Part shown: positions 7,602 through 16,099 of the stretch, piece by piece
Numbering within the stretch: the first letter of the stretch is position 1
Layout of the letters: each line of letters starts with the position of its first letter
DNA from: Bradyrhizobium sp. NP1
GTDB lineage: Bacteria > Pseudomonadota > Alphaproteobacteria > Rhizobiales > Xanthobacteraceae
Direction of reading: 5' to 3'
Assembly: GCF_030378205.1 (NCBI RefSeq)
Contig: NZ_CP127385.1
Span: 744,001 to 808,000 of the forward strand
Length of the DNA stretch: 64,000 bases
Translations under genes and position numbers: made by a program
Notes under the pieces: generated by a model
Seen by the model: the letters and a program-made list of their open reading frames with translations, nothing else
Databases searched by the model: none
Told to the model about the DNA's origin: nothing

Positions 7602-8294
7602 ATGGCTGACTATGTCGTCGAATTCGGCAAGGACACGCCGCCTCTGCCGGATGGCCGGCTGGATGCGGCCGCCTTTCATCGCAACCACGTGCCGATCTGG
7701 GCCGTGCTCGAACGCTTCCTTGCCGGCCAGAGTGGCGACGTGCTGGAGGCCGGCAGCGGCACCGGGCAGCATGTCATCTTCTTCGCCCGTCAGTCACCCG
7801 ACATCGTCTGGTGGCCGAGCGACTTCAACGACAATCACCTGAAAAGCATCGCCGCCTGGCGGGCGCATGCGGGCCTTGACAATGTTCGCCCGCCCTTGTC
7901 GATCGATCTCTCCGATCCCGCGTGGCCGAGTGCGATGCGCGAGGCTGGCGGGCCGCGGGATCTGGCGGCGATCTTCTGCGCCAACGTCATCCATATCGCG
8001 CCCTGGCGCGTGGCGGAGGGCCTGTTCGCCGGCGCGGGCAGCGGCTTGCGCGCCGACGGCTGGCTCCTGCTTTACGGGCCGTTCAAGCGGGACGGCAAGC
8101 ACACCGCGCTCAGCAATGCGGTGTTCGACACCAGCCTGCGCGCGCAGGATGCCGAATGGGGCGTGCGCGACGTCGGCGACCTCGAGCGGCTCGCGGCGGG
8201 CGCAGGGCTCGTCCTGCGCGAGATTGTCGAGATGCCCGCCAATAACCTGATTCTCGCCTTTCGTCGCCAGCGCGCGGATGACGTCAGCGCATGA
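7602..8294 (+). CDS. DUF938 family SAM-dependent methyltransferase-like protein
   Basis: The 230-aa product has the class I methyltransferase glycine motif VLEAGSGTGQHVIFFA and the DUF938 hallmarks FHRNHVPIW near the N-terminus, ANVIHIAPW in the middle and a late MPANNL motif. Substrate is unknown for the family. It starts 8 bp after the regulator gene and is probably co-transcribed with it, which would place it under the same sulfur-responsive control. The longer in-frame extension back to 7170 runs through the repeat array and regulator and was rejected. Confidence 0.82.
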   Translation: MADYVVEFGKDTPPLPDGRLDAAAFHRNHVPIWAVLERFLAGQSGDVLEAGSGTGQHVIFFARQSPDIVWWPSDFNDNHLKSIAAWRAHAGLDNVRPPLSIDLSDPAWPSAMREAGGPRDLAAIFCANVIHIAPWRVAEGLFAGAGSGLRADGWLLLYGPFKRDGKHTALSNAVFDTSLRAQDAEWGVRDVGDLERLAAGAGLVLREIVEMPANNLILAFRRQRADDVSA

Positions 8295-8369
8295 CCCGCG
8301 CGCGCCTGCGTCGGTTGATCGCATAGCCTCGCCCCGCCATAGTGCCGGAATGATCGGCCGGGCGAAGCG

Positions 8370-9593
8370 ATGATCGACGTGACTGCAGGCGGGGAGATAG
8401 CGGACGATGCGCGGGCACGCGCCAATGTCGTTCGGCTCGCGATGGCGCAGGCGCTGGCGGGGGCGAATTCCGCCGTCATCTTCGCCACCGGCTCGATCAT
8501 CGGCGCAACGATCGCGCCCGACATCTCGCTTGCGACCGTGCCGCTCTCGATGTTCGTGCTGGGGCTCGCGGTCGGCACGCTGCCGACCGGTGCGATTGCG
8601 CGGCGCTATGGCCGGCGCGTCGCCTTCATCATCGGCACGGCTTGCGGCGTGCTGACCGGCCTGCTCGGCTGCTTCGCCATCCTGCACGGGATGTTCTGGC
8701 TGTTCTGCGGCGCGACCTTCCTCGGCGGCCTCTACGGCGCGGTGTCGCAATCCTACCGCTTCGCGGCGGCCGACGGCGCCAGCGCCGCGTTCCGTCCCAA
8801 AGCGCTGTCCTGGGTGATGGCGGGCGGCGTGTTCGCCGGCGTGTTCGGGCCGCAGCTCGTGCAGTGGACCATGGATTTCTGGCCGCCTTATTTGTTCGCC
8901 TTCAGCTTCGTGGCGCAGGCCGTGGTCGCGCTGGTGGCGATGGCGATTCTCGCCGGCGTCGATGCGCCGACGCCCGCACCGGCCGATCTGCATGGCGGCC
9001 GGCCGCTTGCCGAGATCGCGCGCCAGCCGCCCTTCATCGCCGCCGCGCTGTGCGGCATCATCGCCTATCCCATGATGAACCTGGTGATGACCTCGGCGCC
9101 GCTCGCCATGAAGATGTGCGGGCTCACGGTCGCCGATTCCAATTTCGGCATCCAGTGGCACATCGTGGCGATGTACGGGCCGAGCTTCTTCACCGGCGCC
9201 CTGATCGCCCGCTTCGGCGCGCCGGCGGTGGTGGCGCTCGGGCTGATCCTCGAAGCGGTGGCCGCGATGATCGGGCTGTCGGGCGTCACCGCGCCGCATT
9301 TCTGGGCGACGCTGGTCGTGCTGGGCCTGGGATGGAATTTCGGCTTCGTCGGCGCCTCCGCCCTGGTGCTGGAGACGCATCGGCCGAGCGAGCGCAACAA
9401 GGTGCAGGCGTTCAACGATTTCCTGGTGTTCGGGATGATGGCGATCGGCTCGTTCTCTTCCGGGCAGCTGCTGGCGAATTACGGCTGGAACGCCGTCAAC
9501 CTTGTGGTGTTTCCGCCGGTCCTGCTCGGGCTTGCCGTGCTGTCCTTTTCGTCGTTCGCCAAAAGGCGAGCGCGGCTGGTGGAGCGGATTTGA
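8370..9593 (+). CDS. MFS transporter
   Basis: The 407-aa protein has about 12 hydrophobic segments and the MFS loop motif GAIARRYGRR after the second segment (about residues 73-82), with a charged central loop near residue 210. It resembles the uncharacterised NNP/riboflavin-type single-domain MFS proteins of alphaproteobacteria; no substrate can be read from the sequence. It stands alone, 75 bp after the DUF938 gene. Confidence 0.85.
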   Translation: MIDVTAGGEIADDARARANVVRLAMAQALAGANSAVIFATGSIIGATIAPDISLATVPLSMFVLGLAVGTLPTGAIARRYGRRVAFIIGTACGVLTGLLGCFAILHGMFWLFCGATFLGGLYGAVSQSYRFAAADGASAAFRPKALSWVMAGGVFAGVFGPQLVQWTMDFWPPYLFAFSFVAQAVVALVAMAILAGVDAPTPAPADLHGGRPLAEIARQPPFIAAALCGIIAYPMMNLVMTSAPLAMKMCGLTVADSNFGIQWHIVAMYGPSFFTGALIARFGAPAVVALGLILEAVAAMIGLSGVTAPHFWATLVVLGLGWNFGFVGASALVLETHRPSERNKVQAFNDFLVFGMMAIGSFSSGQLLANYGWNAVNLVVFPPVLLGLAVLSFSSFAKRRARLVERI

Positions 9594-9707
9594 CGTTCGC
9601 ACCCCGCCGGCCTGCGAATGTTGGAATTGGACCACTAGCCGCGATCGACGAAATGCCCGATCCCAGCATCTGACACTTCTGGCTGAAACAGTCGCAAGGA
9701 GCCTCCC

Positions 9708-10070
9708 ATGCCCACGCGCGCCCGTCTCGATGAGTTCATCGCCGTCGTCGAATCCGGCGACCATGCCGGCGCGATCGAGCGCTTCTACACCGAGGACGCC
9801 AGCATGCAGGAGAACACGGCGGAGCCGCGCCTTGGCCGCGACAATCTGGTCGCCCGCGAACGCGCCGTGCTCGAGCGCACGCCCACCGTCTATTCCAAGG
9901 CGGTCGCTTCCGTGCTCGACGGCGACCGCGTCGCCATCCACTGGAATTTCGAGCTCACCGACAAGGAAGGCAAGACGCGCCGCTTCGACGAGGTCGCGTT
10001 CCAGGAATGGCGCGGCGACCGCATTTTCCGCGAGCGCTTCTTCTACGACCCGACCAAGGTGAACGCTTGA
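9708..10070 (+). CDS. NTF2/SnoaL-like small protein
   Basis: The 120-aa protein has the opening LDEFIAVVESGDHAGAIERFYTEDASMQEN, typical of the nuclear transport factor 2-like alpha+beta cone fold (SnoaL-like), and the late strand pattern DRVAIHWNFEL and FQEWRGDRIFRERFFYDP. Such proteins act as small isomerases, hydrolases or ligand pockets; no function can be assigned. GGAG lies upstream of the ATG. Neighbours are unrelated transporters. Confidence 0.8.
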   Translation: MPTRARLDEFIAVVESGDHAGAIERFYTEDASMQENTAEPRLGRDNLVARERAVLERTPTVYSKAVASVLDGDRVAIHWNFELTDKEGKTRRFDEVAFQEWRGDRIFRERFFYDPTKVNA

Positions 10071-10136
10071 CGCCGTCTGCCGACAGTTCGGCGGCGGTCG
10101 AAGCGTTTTGGCGGCGATGCTGCTAGCCTCGCGGTC

Positions 10137-11357
10137 ATGGACGCCTTGAGCCCCGCAACTCTCAATGAAAGCTCGCTCCGCTATCCGGGCTGGCGCATCG
10201 TTGCAGTCTGCTTCCTGCTCGCGACCTTCGGCTGGGGGCTCGGTTTCTACGGCCAGAGCGTCTATGTCGCCGAGCTGCAGCGGCTGCGCGGCTGGCCGGC
10301 GTCGCTGATCTCGTCGGGCACCACCTTCTTCTATCTGTTTGGCGCGGCGCTGGTCGTCTTCGTCAGCGAGGCGATCCGCAAACTCGGTCCGCGCAACTGC
10401 CTGCTGATGGGGTGCGTGGCGCTGGCGCTGGCCGCGCTCGCGATCGGTCATGCCAGCGCGCCGTGGCAGCTCTATGCCGCGGATGCCGTGCTGGCGTTCG
10501 GCTGGGCCGGCACCAGCCTCGGCATCATCACCAACACGCTCGGCCTGTGGTTCGACCACAAGCGCGGCATGGCGATCAGCCTGGCGCTGAATGGCGCGAG
10601 CTTCGGCGGCATCATCGGCGTGCCGCTTCTGGTGCTCGCGATTGCCCAATTCGGCTTTTCCGGCGCCATGACGGCGGCCGCGATCGCGATTCTCGCCGTC
10701 ATGGTGCCGGTGATCCTGCTCTGTGTCGGCGCGCCGCCGGCGCTGCATCCGGTCGTCGCCGCGCGCGCGGCCGATGCGCCGTCGGCAAGGCAGATCCGTG
10801 CTCACGCGTTGCGCGACATCGGATTCCTGTCGGTGACGACGGCGTTCGCGCTGGTGCTGTTCGCGCAGGTCGGCTTCATCGTCCATTTGATCGCGTTCCT
10901 CGATCCGGTGATCGGGCGCGAGAAGGCGGCGACCGCGATCGCGCTTCTGACCGCGATGGCGGTGGTCGGCCGCGTCTCGTTCTCCTTCGTGATCGATCGC
11001 CTCAACCAGCGCCTTGCCTCCGCGCTGTCGTTCGCAAGCCAGGCCTGCGCGCTTCTCGTCATCATCAACCTGCGCAGCGACGTCGCGTTGATCGCGGCTT
11101 GCGCGCTGTTCGGCTTTTCCGTCGGCAATCTGATCACGCTGCCGTCGCTGATCGTGCAGCGCGAATTCGACAAGCGCGCGTTCGGCGTGCTGGTCAGCCT
11201 GCTCACCGCGATCAACCAGGTCACCTACGCGTTCGGCCCGGGCGTGGTCGGGCTGCTGCGCGATCTCTCCGGCGGCTATGCGCTGCCGTTCTATGGCTGC
11301 ATCGCGCTCGAGCTGACCGCGGCGGTGCTGATCATGATTCGCGGACGCGTTAGCTAG
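10137..11357 (+). CDS. MFS transporter (MCT/OFA-like)
   Basis: The 406-aa protein has about 12 transmembrane segments. The N-terminal WRIVAVCFLLATFGWGLGFYGQSVYVAELQ region and the GWAGTSLGIITNTLGLWFDHKRGMAISLALNGASFGGI segment around residues 120-160 resemble monocarboxylate/oxalate-type MFS carriers, so an organic acid substrate is plausible. Its 3-prime end overlaps the convergent MerR-type gene by 8 bp. No operon partners are visible. Confidence 0.85.
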   Translation: MDALSPATLNESSLRYPGWRIVAVCFLLATFGWGLGFYGQSVYVAELQRLRGWPASLISSGTTFFYLFGAALVVFVSEAIRKLGPRNCLLMGCVALALAALAIGHASAPWQLYAADAVLAFGWAGTSLGIITNTLGLWFDHKRGMAISLALNGASFGGIIGVPLLVLAIAQFGFSGAMTAAAIAILAVMVPVILLCVGAPPALHPVVAARAADAPSARQIRAHALRDIGFLSVTTAFALVLFAQVGFIVHLIAFLDPVIGREKAATAIALLTAMAVVGRVSFSFVIDRLNQRLASALSFASQACALLVIINLRSDVALIAACALFGFSVGNLITLPSLIVQREFDKRAFGVLVSLLTAINQVTYAFGPGVVGLLRDLSGGYALPFYGCIALELTAAVLIMIRGRVS

Positions 11358-11790
11358 GCGCGCGCCGCGCCCGCGTCGTCTTCTTCCTTTCACCGATCAC
11401 GCCTGAAGCCGCGGCCCGCAGCAGGCGGCGGAAGGTCGGGCATTCCATGTGGCTCGGCGCGGGACAGACCGCAGCGTGGCGCAGCCCGTCGCGCATCGCG
11501 TTGAGCTTGCGGATGGTCCGCTCCAGCTCGTCGGCCTTGGCCGTGAGCATCCTGCGGTCGATCCGCGGCCGGCCGTCGGGGGCGAACATGCGTGCGATCT
11601 CATCGAGCGTGAAGCCCGCGGCGCGGCCGAGCGCGATCAGCGCCAGCCGCTCCAGCACGCTGGCATCGAACAGGCGGCGCATGCCGCGCCGACCGATCGA
11701 GGCGATCAGCCCCTTTTCCTCATAGAACCGCAGCGTCGAGGCCGGCACGCCGGCGCGCTGCGCCACCTCGACGATATCAAGGTCCTTCAT
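11350..11790 (-). CDS. MerR-family transcriptional regulator
   Basis: The 146-aa protein has the MerR DNA-binding domain (VAQRAGVPASTLRFYEEKGL and RRLFDASVLERLALIALGRAAGFTLDEIARMF), a dimerisation helix and two C-terminal cysteines (C109 and C117 in VCPAPSHMECPTFRRLL) that could bind a metal or sense redox state. The SoxR iron-sulfur cluster motif CIGCGCLS is absent, so it is not canonical SoxR even though the adjacent operator resembles a SoxR box. It diverges from a methyltransferase gene across a MerR-type promoter that it presumably controls. Confidence 0.88.
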   Translation of the reverse strand: MKDLDIVEVAQRAGVPASTLRFYEEKGLIASIGRRGMRRLFDASVLERLALIALGRAAGFTLDEIARMFAPDGRPRIDRRMLTAKADELERTIRKLNAMRDGLRHAAVCPAPSHMECPTFRRLLRAAASGVIGERKKTTRARRAPS

Positions 11791-11795
11791 GGCTC

Positions 11796-11826
11796 TTGAC
11801 CTCAAGTTCACTTGAACTGGCAGGAT
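11796..11826 (+). promoter_or_regulatory. MerR-type promoter with 19-bp spacer and SoxR-like box
   Basis: TTGACC (11796-11801) and CAGGAT (11821-11826) are separated by 19 bases, the over-long spacing typical of promoters activated by MerR proteins through DNA untwisting. Inside the spacer TCAAGT-TC-ACTTGA forms a perfect inverted repeat, close to the E. coli SoxR box (CCTCAAGTTAACTTGAGG). It points toward the methyltransferase gene and begins 6 bp from the MerR gene start, so it should serve both activation and autoregulation. Confidence 0.85.
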
Positions 11827-11866
11827 GCGGCATCCGATGCATGAAGGCAAGCGAGAGGAGAAGACG

Positions 11867-12739
11867 ATGGAGCTCACGCGCGAGAGTGATGATGAGCAGG
11901 CGGCCCTTTGGAATGGCCCGGCCGGCCGCGCCTGGGTCGAGACGCAGGACCTGCTCGACCATATGTTCGGGCCGTTGCAGGACCGGCTGGTCGAGGCGGC
12001 GTCGCTGCAATCCACGAGCCGCGCGCTCGACGTCGGCTGCGGCACCGGAAGCCTGACGCTTGCCGTCGGGCGGCTGATCGGCGCCAGCGGGCGCTGTACC
12101 GGCATCGACATTTCCCATCCAATGATCGTCGCCGCAAAAGCCCGCGCCGAACGGGAAGGGGTGGCGGCAAGCTTCATCTGCGCCGATGCGCAGGCGCACG
12201 GCTTTGCGCCCGCAAGCTTCGACAGGATCGTGTCGCGGCTCGGCGTCATGTTCTTCAAGGACCCGGTGCGAGCGTTCGCGAACCTGCGGTGCGCTGCGAC
12301 GTCAGGCGCCGAGCTTCGCTTTGTCGCCTGGCGCAGCGCGGCTGAAAACCCGTTCATGACCACGGCCGAGCGCGCCGCGGCGCCGCTGCTGCCCGATCTT
12401 CCCGCGCGACGGCCGGATGGCCCGGGACAGTTCGCCTTCGCGGACCCGCAGCGGATCGGCGCGATCTTGCAGGCGGGCGGCTGGGCCGGGATCGACATCG
12501 TCGCGGTCGATGTGGTCTGTACCTTTCCGGCGGCGGAGCTCGATCGTTATCTCACGAGGCTTGGTCCCGTCGGCGTGGTTCTCGAGACGGCCGACGCGCG
12601 AACCCGTTCGCGCGCGATCGACTCGGTGCGGCCGGCCTTTGACGCATATGTGCACGGCGACGAGGTTCGATACACCGCCGCCTGCTGGATGGTGGGCGCG
12701 CACGCCGCATCCGCGCTGGCGGGAGCACGGCATGCTTGA
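11867..12739 (+). CDS. UbiE-like class I methyltransferase under MerR control
   Basis: The 290-aa protein has the SAM motif ALDVGCGTGSLTLAVG and the following acidic ligand in CTGIDISHPM, with a later ICADAQAHGFAPASFDRIVSR motif II/III region. It belongs to the broad UbiE/Coq5-like methyltransferases; the acceptor is unknown. The ATG at 11867 is chosen because GAGAGGAGAAG lies just upstream and because an earlier ATG at 11825 would overlap the -10 element of the promoter. The last codons overlap the DUF2938 gene. Confidence 0.85.
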   Translation: MELTRESDDEQAALWNGPAGRAWVETQDLLDHMFGPLQDRLVEAASLQSTSRALDVGCGTGSLTLAVGRLIGASGRCTGIDISHPMIVAAKARAEREGVAASFICADAQAHGFAPASFDRIVSRLGVMFFKDPVRAFANLRCAATSGAELRFVAWRSAAENPFMTTAERAAAPLLPDLPARRPDGPGQFAFADPQRIGAILQAGGWAGIDIVAVDVVCTFPAAELDRYLTRLGPVGVVLETADARTRSRAIDSVRPAFDAYVHGDEVRYTAACWMVGAHAASALAGARHA

Positions 12740-13244
12740 CGTGGCGGACTATCTCCTGCAGGCCTGCCTGATCGGCGCCGGCGCGACGCTCGTGATGGAT
12801 TTCTGGACCGTCGTGCGTCGCAAGCTGTTCGGCGTTCCAGCGCTGGACTATGCGTTGGTCGGGCGCTGGCTGCTTCATCTTGCGTGCGGGCGGTTTCGCC
12901 ATGATCCCATCGCGGCGTCGCCGCAGGTCAGGGGCGAGCGCCTGTTCGGCTGGACCGCGCACTATCTGATCGGCATCGCGTTCGCCGGCGTGCTGCTGGC
13001 GGCCTGGGGCCTCGACTGGGCGCGCCAGCCCACAATCGCGCCCGCGCTGATCACAGGCGTCGGCAGCGTCGCCGCGCCGTTCTTGATCATGCAGCCGGCC
13101 ATGGGGGCAGGTTTCGCGGCGAGCCGCACGCCGCGTCCGGCGCTCGCGCGGCTGCACAGCCTCGTCACGCACGCGATATTCGGTTTCGGCCTGTACGCGG
13201 CGGGCTGGCTCGTCAGCCTGTTGGGGCTATTGCGTGGAGCGTAA
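12732..13244 (+). CDS. DUF2938 family membrane protein
   Basis: The 170-aa protein has four predicted membrane segments and the DUF2938 pattern: MDFWTVVRRKLFGVPALDYALVGRW near the N-terminus, GERLFGWTAHYLIGIAFA in the middle and HAIFGFGLYAAGWL at the end. The family has no assigned function. It overlaps the methyltransferase gene by 8 bp and so belongs to the MerR-controlled unit. Confidence 0.82.
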   Translation: MLDVADYLLQACLIGAGATLVMDFWTVVRRKLFGVPALDYALVGRWLLHLACGRFRHDPIAASPQVRGERLFGWTAHYLIGIAFAGVLLAAWGLDWARQPTIAPALITGVGSVAAPFLIMQPAMGAGFAASRTPRPALARLHSLVTHAIFGFGLYAAGWLVSLLGLLRGA

Positions 13245-13286
13245 GCGACGACCCCGCTCCGCTCACATTCGCAATGATGATGAAAG

Positions 13287-13781
13287 CTACACGTCTCGCT
13301 GCCTGAGCAGGTCTTCCAGATCAAGCCGCTTCGTGAACATCGCAAGCGCCCCGTCGGCGCTGCGCGGCCATTGCTCCCTGGGCCGGTCCCAATAGAGCTC
13401 GACGCCGTTCTCGTCGGAATCGCGCAGGTAGAGTGCTTCGCTCACGCCGTGGTCGCTGGCGCCATCGAGCGGAATGCCGGCGCTCAGCACGCGGTGCAGC
13501 GCATCGGCGAGCGCCGCCCGCGTCGGGTAGACGATCGCGGTGTGGTAGAGCCCGGTCGTTCCCGGCGGCGGCGGATGGCCGCCCTTGCTCTCCCAGGTGT
13601 TGAGCCCGATGTGATGATGATAGCCGCCGGCCGAGATGAACGCCGCGCTGGAACCCATCTTCTGCATCAGCTCGAAGCCGAGCACGCCGCAATAGAAGGA
13701 AAGCGCGCGGTCGAGGTCGGCGACCTTGAGATGCACGTGCCCGATGCGGGTGCCTGAGATGATGGGCGGGTTTTGCGGCAT
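13287..13781 (-). CDS. VOC-family (glyoxalase/extradiol dioxygenase-like) protein
   Basis: The 164-aa protein shows a vicinal-oxygen-chelate domain: TRIGHVHLKVADLDRALSFYCGVLGFEL (first module), GLYHTAIVYPTRAALADALHRVL (second) and DENGVELYWDRP (final metal ligand). The three likely metal ligands are the His of HVHLKV, the His of YHTAIV and the Glu of GVELYW, the 2-His-1-Glu set of ring-cleaving and glyoxalase-like members. Substrate is unknown. The start at 13781 (MPQNPP) was chosen over an upstream ATG at 13886 whose extension has no domain character. Confidence 0.85.
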   Translation of the reverse strand: MPQNPPIISGTRIGHVHLKVADLDRALSFYCGVLGFELMQKMGSSAAFISAGGYHHHIGLNTWESKGGHPPPPGTTGLYHTAIVYPTRAALADALHRVLSAGIPLDGASDHGVSEALYLRDSDENGVELYWDRPREQWPRSADGALAMFTKRLDLEDLLRQRDV

Positions 13782-13910
13782 GCGGGTCTCCGTCGTCGGA
13801 TCACCGCAATCTATGTGCTGCACTGGCAATACGATACGGGCCGATCCGGAAATCCAGGGTTTCTGAAAATGGCCGCTGGCCTTCACCTCGCCCCGCGTGC
13901 GGGGAGAGGT

Positions 13911-14017
13911 CGGATCGCATCGTTAGATGCGATCCGGGTGAGGGGGATTCTCCGCGAGCTCAAATACGTCGAAGGGCCCCTCACCCCAACCCTCTCCCCG
14001 TAAGAACGGGGAGAGGG
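13911..14017. repeat. Dispersed palindromic repeat pair in the 13782-14055 gap
   Basis: The gap between the VOC gene and the carboxymuconolactone decarboxylase gene holds no gene. It contains an 11-bp perfect stem with loop GTTA (13911-13936) and a 12-bp perfect stem CCCTCTCCCCGT/ACGGGGAGAGGG with loop AAGA (13990-14017), within the GC-rich sequence CCTCACCCCAACCCTCTCC that is common as an intergenic repeat in Bradyrhizobium-type genomes. It may also act as a bidirectional terminator. Confidence 0.75.
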
Positions 14018-14055
14018 GGAACGGCCAGCGGTGATCCTGACCGTTGCGCCCTGCC

Positions 14056-14601
14056 TTACGCCAGCTCCGACACTTCCCCATCGGGCAGCGGAAACTCGAA
14101 GGTGTTCAGCGTCATCGACACCATGGTGTAGTAGCCGCACAGCCCGATCACCTCGACCACGCCGCGCTCGCCGAGCACCTTCACCGCCTCGTCGTAGAGG
14201 CCCTTGGCGACGCCATGGCCCTCATGCAGCGATTTGGCGAGGTCGTAGATCATCTTCGCCTTGGGGTCGTCGAAGGCGGGCGTGCGGCGGTCGCGGATGT
14301 CGTCGATCACCTTGGGATCGAGCCCGCCCTTCAGCGCGAGCCGCTTGTGCGCGTACCATTCGTAATGCGAGGCCCAGTGCCGCGCCGTCACCAGGATCGC
14401 GATCTCCGAAAGCTTCGCCGGAAAGATGGTGTCGTAGCGCACGAATTCGCCGAGCCGCGTCGCGTGCTTGGCCATGCCGGGGCTGTTGAGCCAGGCCATC
14501 ATCGGCGGCGGCGCCGAGCCGCGTTTTCCCGCCACCGCCTCGTCATAGATCTGTTTTTGATCGGCGCTCATTTCGCCAGGCGAAAGCAGCTTCAGGCGCA
14601 T
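14056..14601 (-). CDS. Carboxymuconolactone decarboxylase (CMD/AhpD-like) family protein
   Basis: The 181-aa all-helical protein contains the CMD core: LSEIAILVTARHWASHYEWYAHKRLALKGGL (about residues 64-94), with the Glu and His of the E...H motif. There is no CXXC pair, so an AhpD-like alkylhydroperoxide reductase activity is unlikely. It resembles the 4-carboxymuconolactone decarboxylase-like proteins of unknown substrate found beside acyl-CoA dehydrogenases. It diverges from the acyl-CoA dehydrogenase gene at 14791. Confidence 0.85.
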   Translation of the reverse strand: MRLKLLSPGEMSADQKQIYDEAVAGKRGSAPPPMMAWLNSPGMAKHATRLGEFVRYDTIFPAKLSEIAILVTARHWASHYEWYAHKRLALKGGLDPKVIDDIRDRRTPAFDDPKAKMIYDLAKSLHEGHGVAKGLYDEAVKVLGERGVVEVIGLCGYYTMVSMTLNTFEFPLPDGEVSELA

Positions 14602-14790
14602 GGCCGTTTCCTCTTTCTTTTCAATCGTTCGGGCGGCGAAACTATACAGGATCGCCTCGCCCTGGCTACCGGCGCGGCGGCAGGGCTCCGTGCAAGAGAA
14701 CTGTTGAATTCCACGAGGCGCGGCTTAAGGTCGGCACAACGATCTTGACACTGGAAACACCGCCGGGAAACACACCCAGGAAACACACCC

Positions 14791-15975
14791 ATGGCCGATC
14801 TCGAAAAATTCCGCCTGGAAACGCGCGCCTGGCTCGAGGCCAATTGCCCGCCTGAAATGCGCAAGCCCATGACCTCGGACGAGGACACTTTCTGGGGCGG
14901 TCGCAACACCAAATTCTCATCCGAGCCGCAGCGCGTCTGGTTCGAGCGCATGCGCGACAAGGGTTGGACCGTGCCGGACTGGCCGAAGCAATATGGCGGC
15001 GGCGGGCTCGACGCCGCCGAAACCAAGGTGTTGCGCGAGGAGATGGCGGCAATCGGTGCGCGCTCGCCGCTGTCGAGCTTCGGCATCTGGATGCTGGGCC
15101 CCGCGCTTCTGAAATACGGCAGCGAGGCGCAGAAGAAGGAGCACCTGCCAAAGATCGCGGCCGGGCTGATCCGCTGGTGCCAGGGCTATTCCGAGCCGAA
15201 TGCCGGCTCCGACCTCGCCTCGCTGCAGACCCGCGCGGTAAGCGACGGCGACGACTTCATCATCAACGGCCAGAAGATCTGGACGTCCTATGCGAACTAT
15301 GCCGACTGGATCTTCTGCCTGGTGCGTACCGATCCCGCTGCGAAGAAGCATGACGGCATCAGCTTCATCCTGTTCGACATGGCATCAAAGGGCGTCTCGA
15401 CAAAGCCGATCCTTTTGATCTCCGGCCGCTCGCCGTTCTGCGAGACCTTCTTCGACAACGTGCGGGTGCCGAAGTCGCACGTCGTCGGCCAGATCAATCG
15501 CGGCTGGGATGTCGCGAAATACCTGCTGCAGCATGAGCGCGCGATGATCTCGGGGCTCGGCGAGCGCGGCGTCTCGCGCCCGCTCGGCCAGATTGCCGCC
15601 GACAGCGTCGGCGCCGACGAGCAGGGCCGGCTGGAAGACCCGATCCTGCGCGGCCAGATCGCGAGCTTCGAGATCGACGAGGCGGCGCTGGCGGCTGCGG
15701 CCGAGCGCATGATCGATCTTTCGAAGGCGGGCCAGGGGCATCCCGCGTTCTCCTCGGCGATGAAATATTACGGCACCGAGCTCAACAAGCGCCGCTACGA
15801 GATCCTGATGTCGGCGGGCGGCATCGATGCGCTGGAATGGGAGAGCGAGCGCTCCAAGGGCGGCGCGCGGCCGCGCGCCTGGTTGCGCACCAAGGCCAAT
15901 TCGATCGAGGGCGGCACGTCAGAGGTGATGCTCGGCATCGTCGCCAAGCGCATCCTCGATCTGCCGGGGGCGTAG
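14791..15975 (+). CDS. Acyl-CoA dehydrogenase, large subunit (PimC-like)
   Basis: The 394-aa protein is a full acyl-CoA dehydrogenase: helical N-domain with WPKQYGGGGLDAAE, FAD-binding QGYSEPNAGSDLASLQTRA around residues 130-148, IWTSYANYADW, and a C-terminal NSIEGGTSEVMLGIVAKRIL. Members with this form and a smaller partner next door act as alpha2beta2 heterotetramers, as in the PimC/PimD pimeloyl-CoA dehydrogenase of Rhodopseudomonas. Its partner lies 124 bp downstream, separated by a palindromic repeat. Confidence 0.88.
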   Translation: MADLEKFRLETRAWLEANCPPEMRKPMTSDEDTFWGGRNTKFSSEPQRVWFERMRDKGWTVPDWPKQYGGGGLDAAETKVLREEMAAIGARSPLSSFGIWMLGPALLKYGSEAQKKEHLPKIAAGLIRWCQGYSEPNAGSDLASLQTRAVSDGDDFIINGQKIWTSYANYADWIFCLVRTDPAAKKHDGISFILFDMASKGVSTKPILLISGRSPFCETFFDNVRVPKSHVVGQINRGWDVAKYLLQHERAMISGLGERGVSRPLGQIAADSVGADEQGRLEDPILRGQIASFEIDEAALAAAAERMIDLSKAGQGHPAFSSAMKYYGTELNKRRYEILMSAGGIDALEWESERSKGGARPRAWLRTKANSIEGGTSEVMLGIVAKRILDLPGA

Positions 15976-15980
15976 CTTCC

Positions 15981-16060
15981 GTCGTTCCGGGGCGGCGCGA
16001 AGCGGCGAACCCGGAACCTCGAGATTCCGGGTCCGCGTCTGCGACGCGTCCCGGAATGAC
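15981..16060. repeat. Palindromic intergenic repeat between the two acyl-CoA dehydrogenase genes
   Basis: The outer ends GTCGTTCCGGG (15981-15991) and CCCGGAATGAC (16050-16060) are inverted repeats with one mismatch. Inside, 16009-16032 is a near-perfect 12-bp palindrome (ACCCGGAACCTC/GAGATTCCGGGT). The GTCATTCCGGG-type ends are common in Bradyrhizobium-type intergenic repeats. Here the element sits inside a probable two-gene transcript. Confidence 0.8.
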
Positions 16061-16099
16061 CAATCAGAAATTCCCGCTACCGATACCGGAAACCCACCC

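Noticed and set aside
7794..11393. A 1199-codon open frame on the minus strand
   Set aside because: It runs antisense through the DUF938, two MFS and NTF2-like genes, has Arg/Ala/Asp-rich low-complexity composition and no domain; it is a GC-rich shadow.
11350..11790. Calling the MerR protein SoxR because of the SoxR-like box
   Set aside because: The four-cysteine iron-sulfur motif of SoxR is missing; only two spaced cysteines are present.
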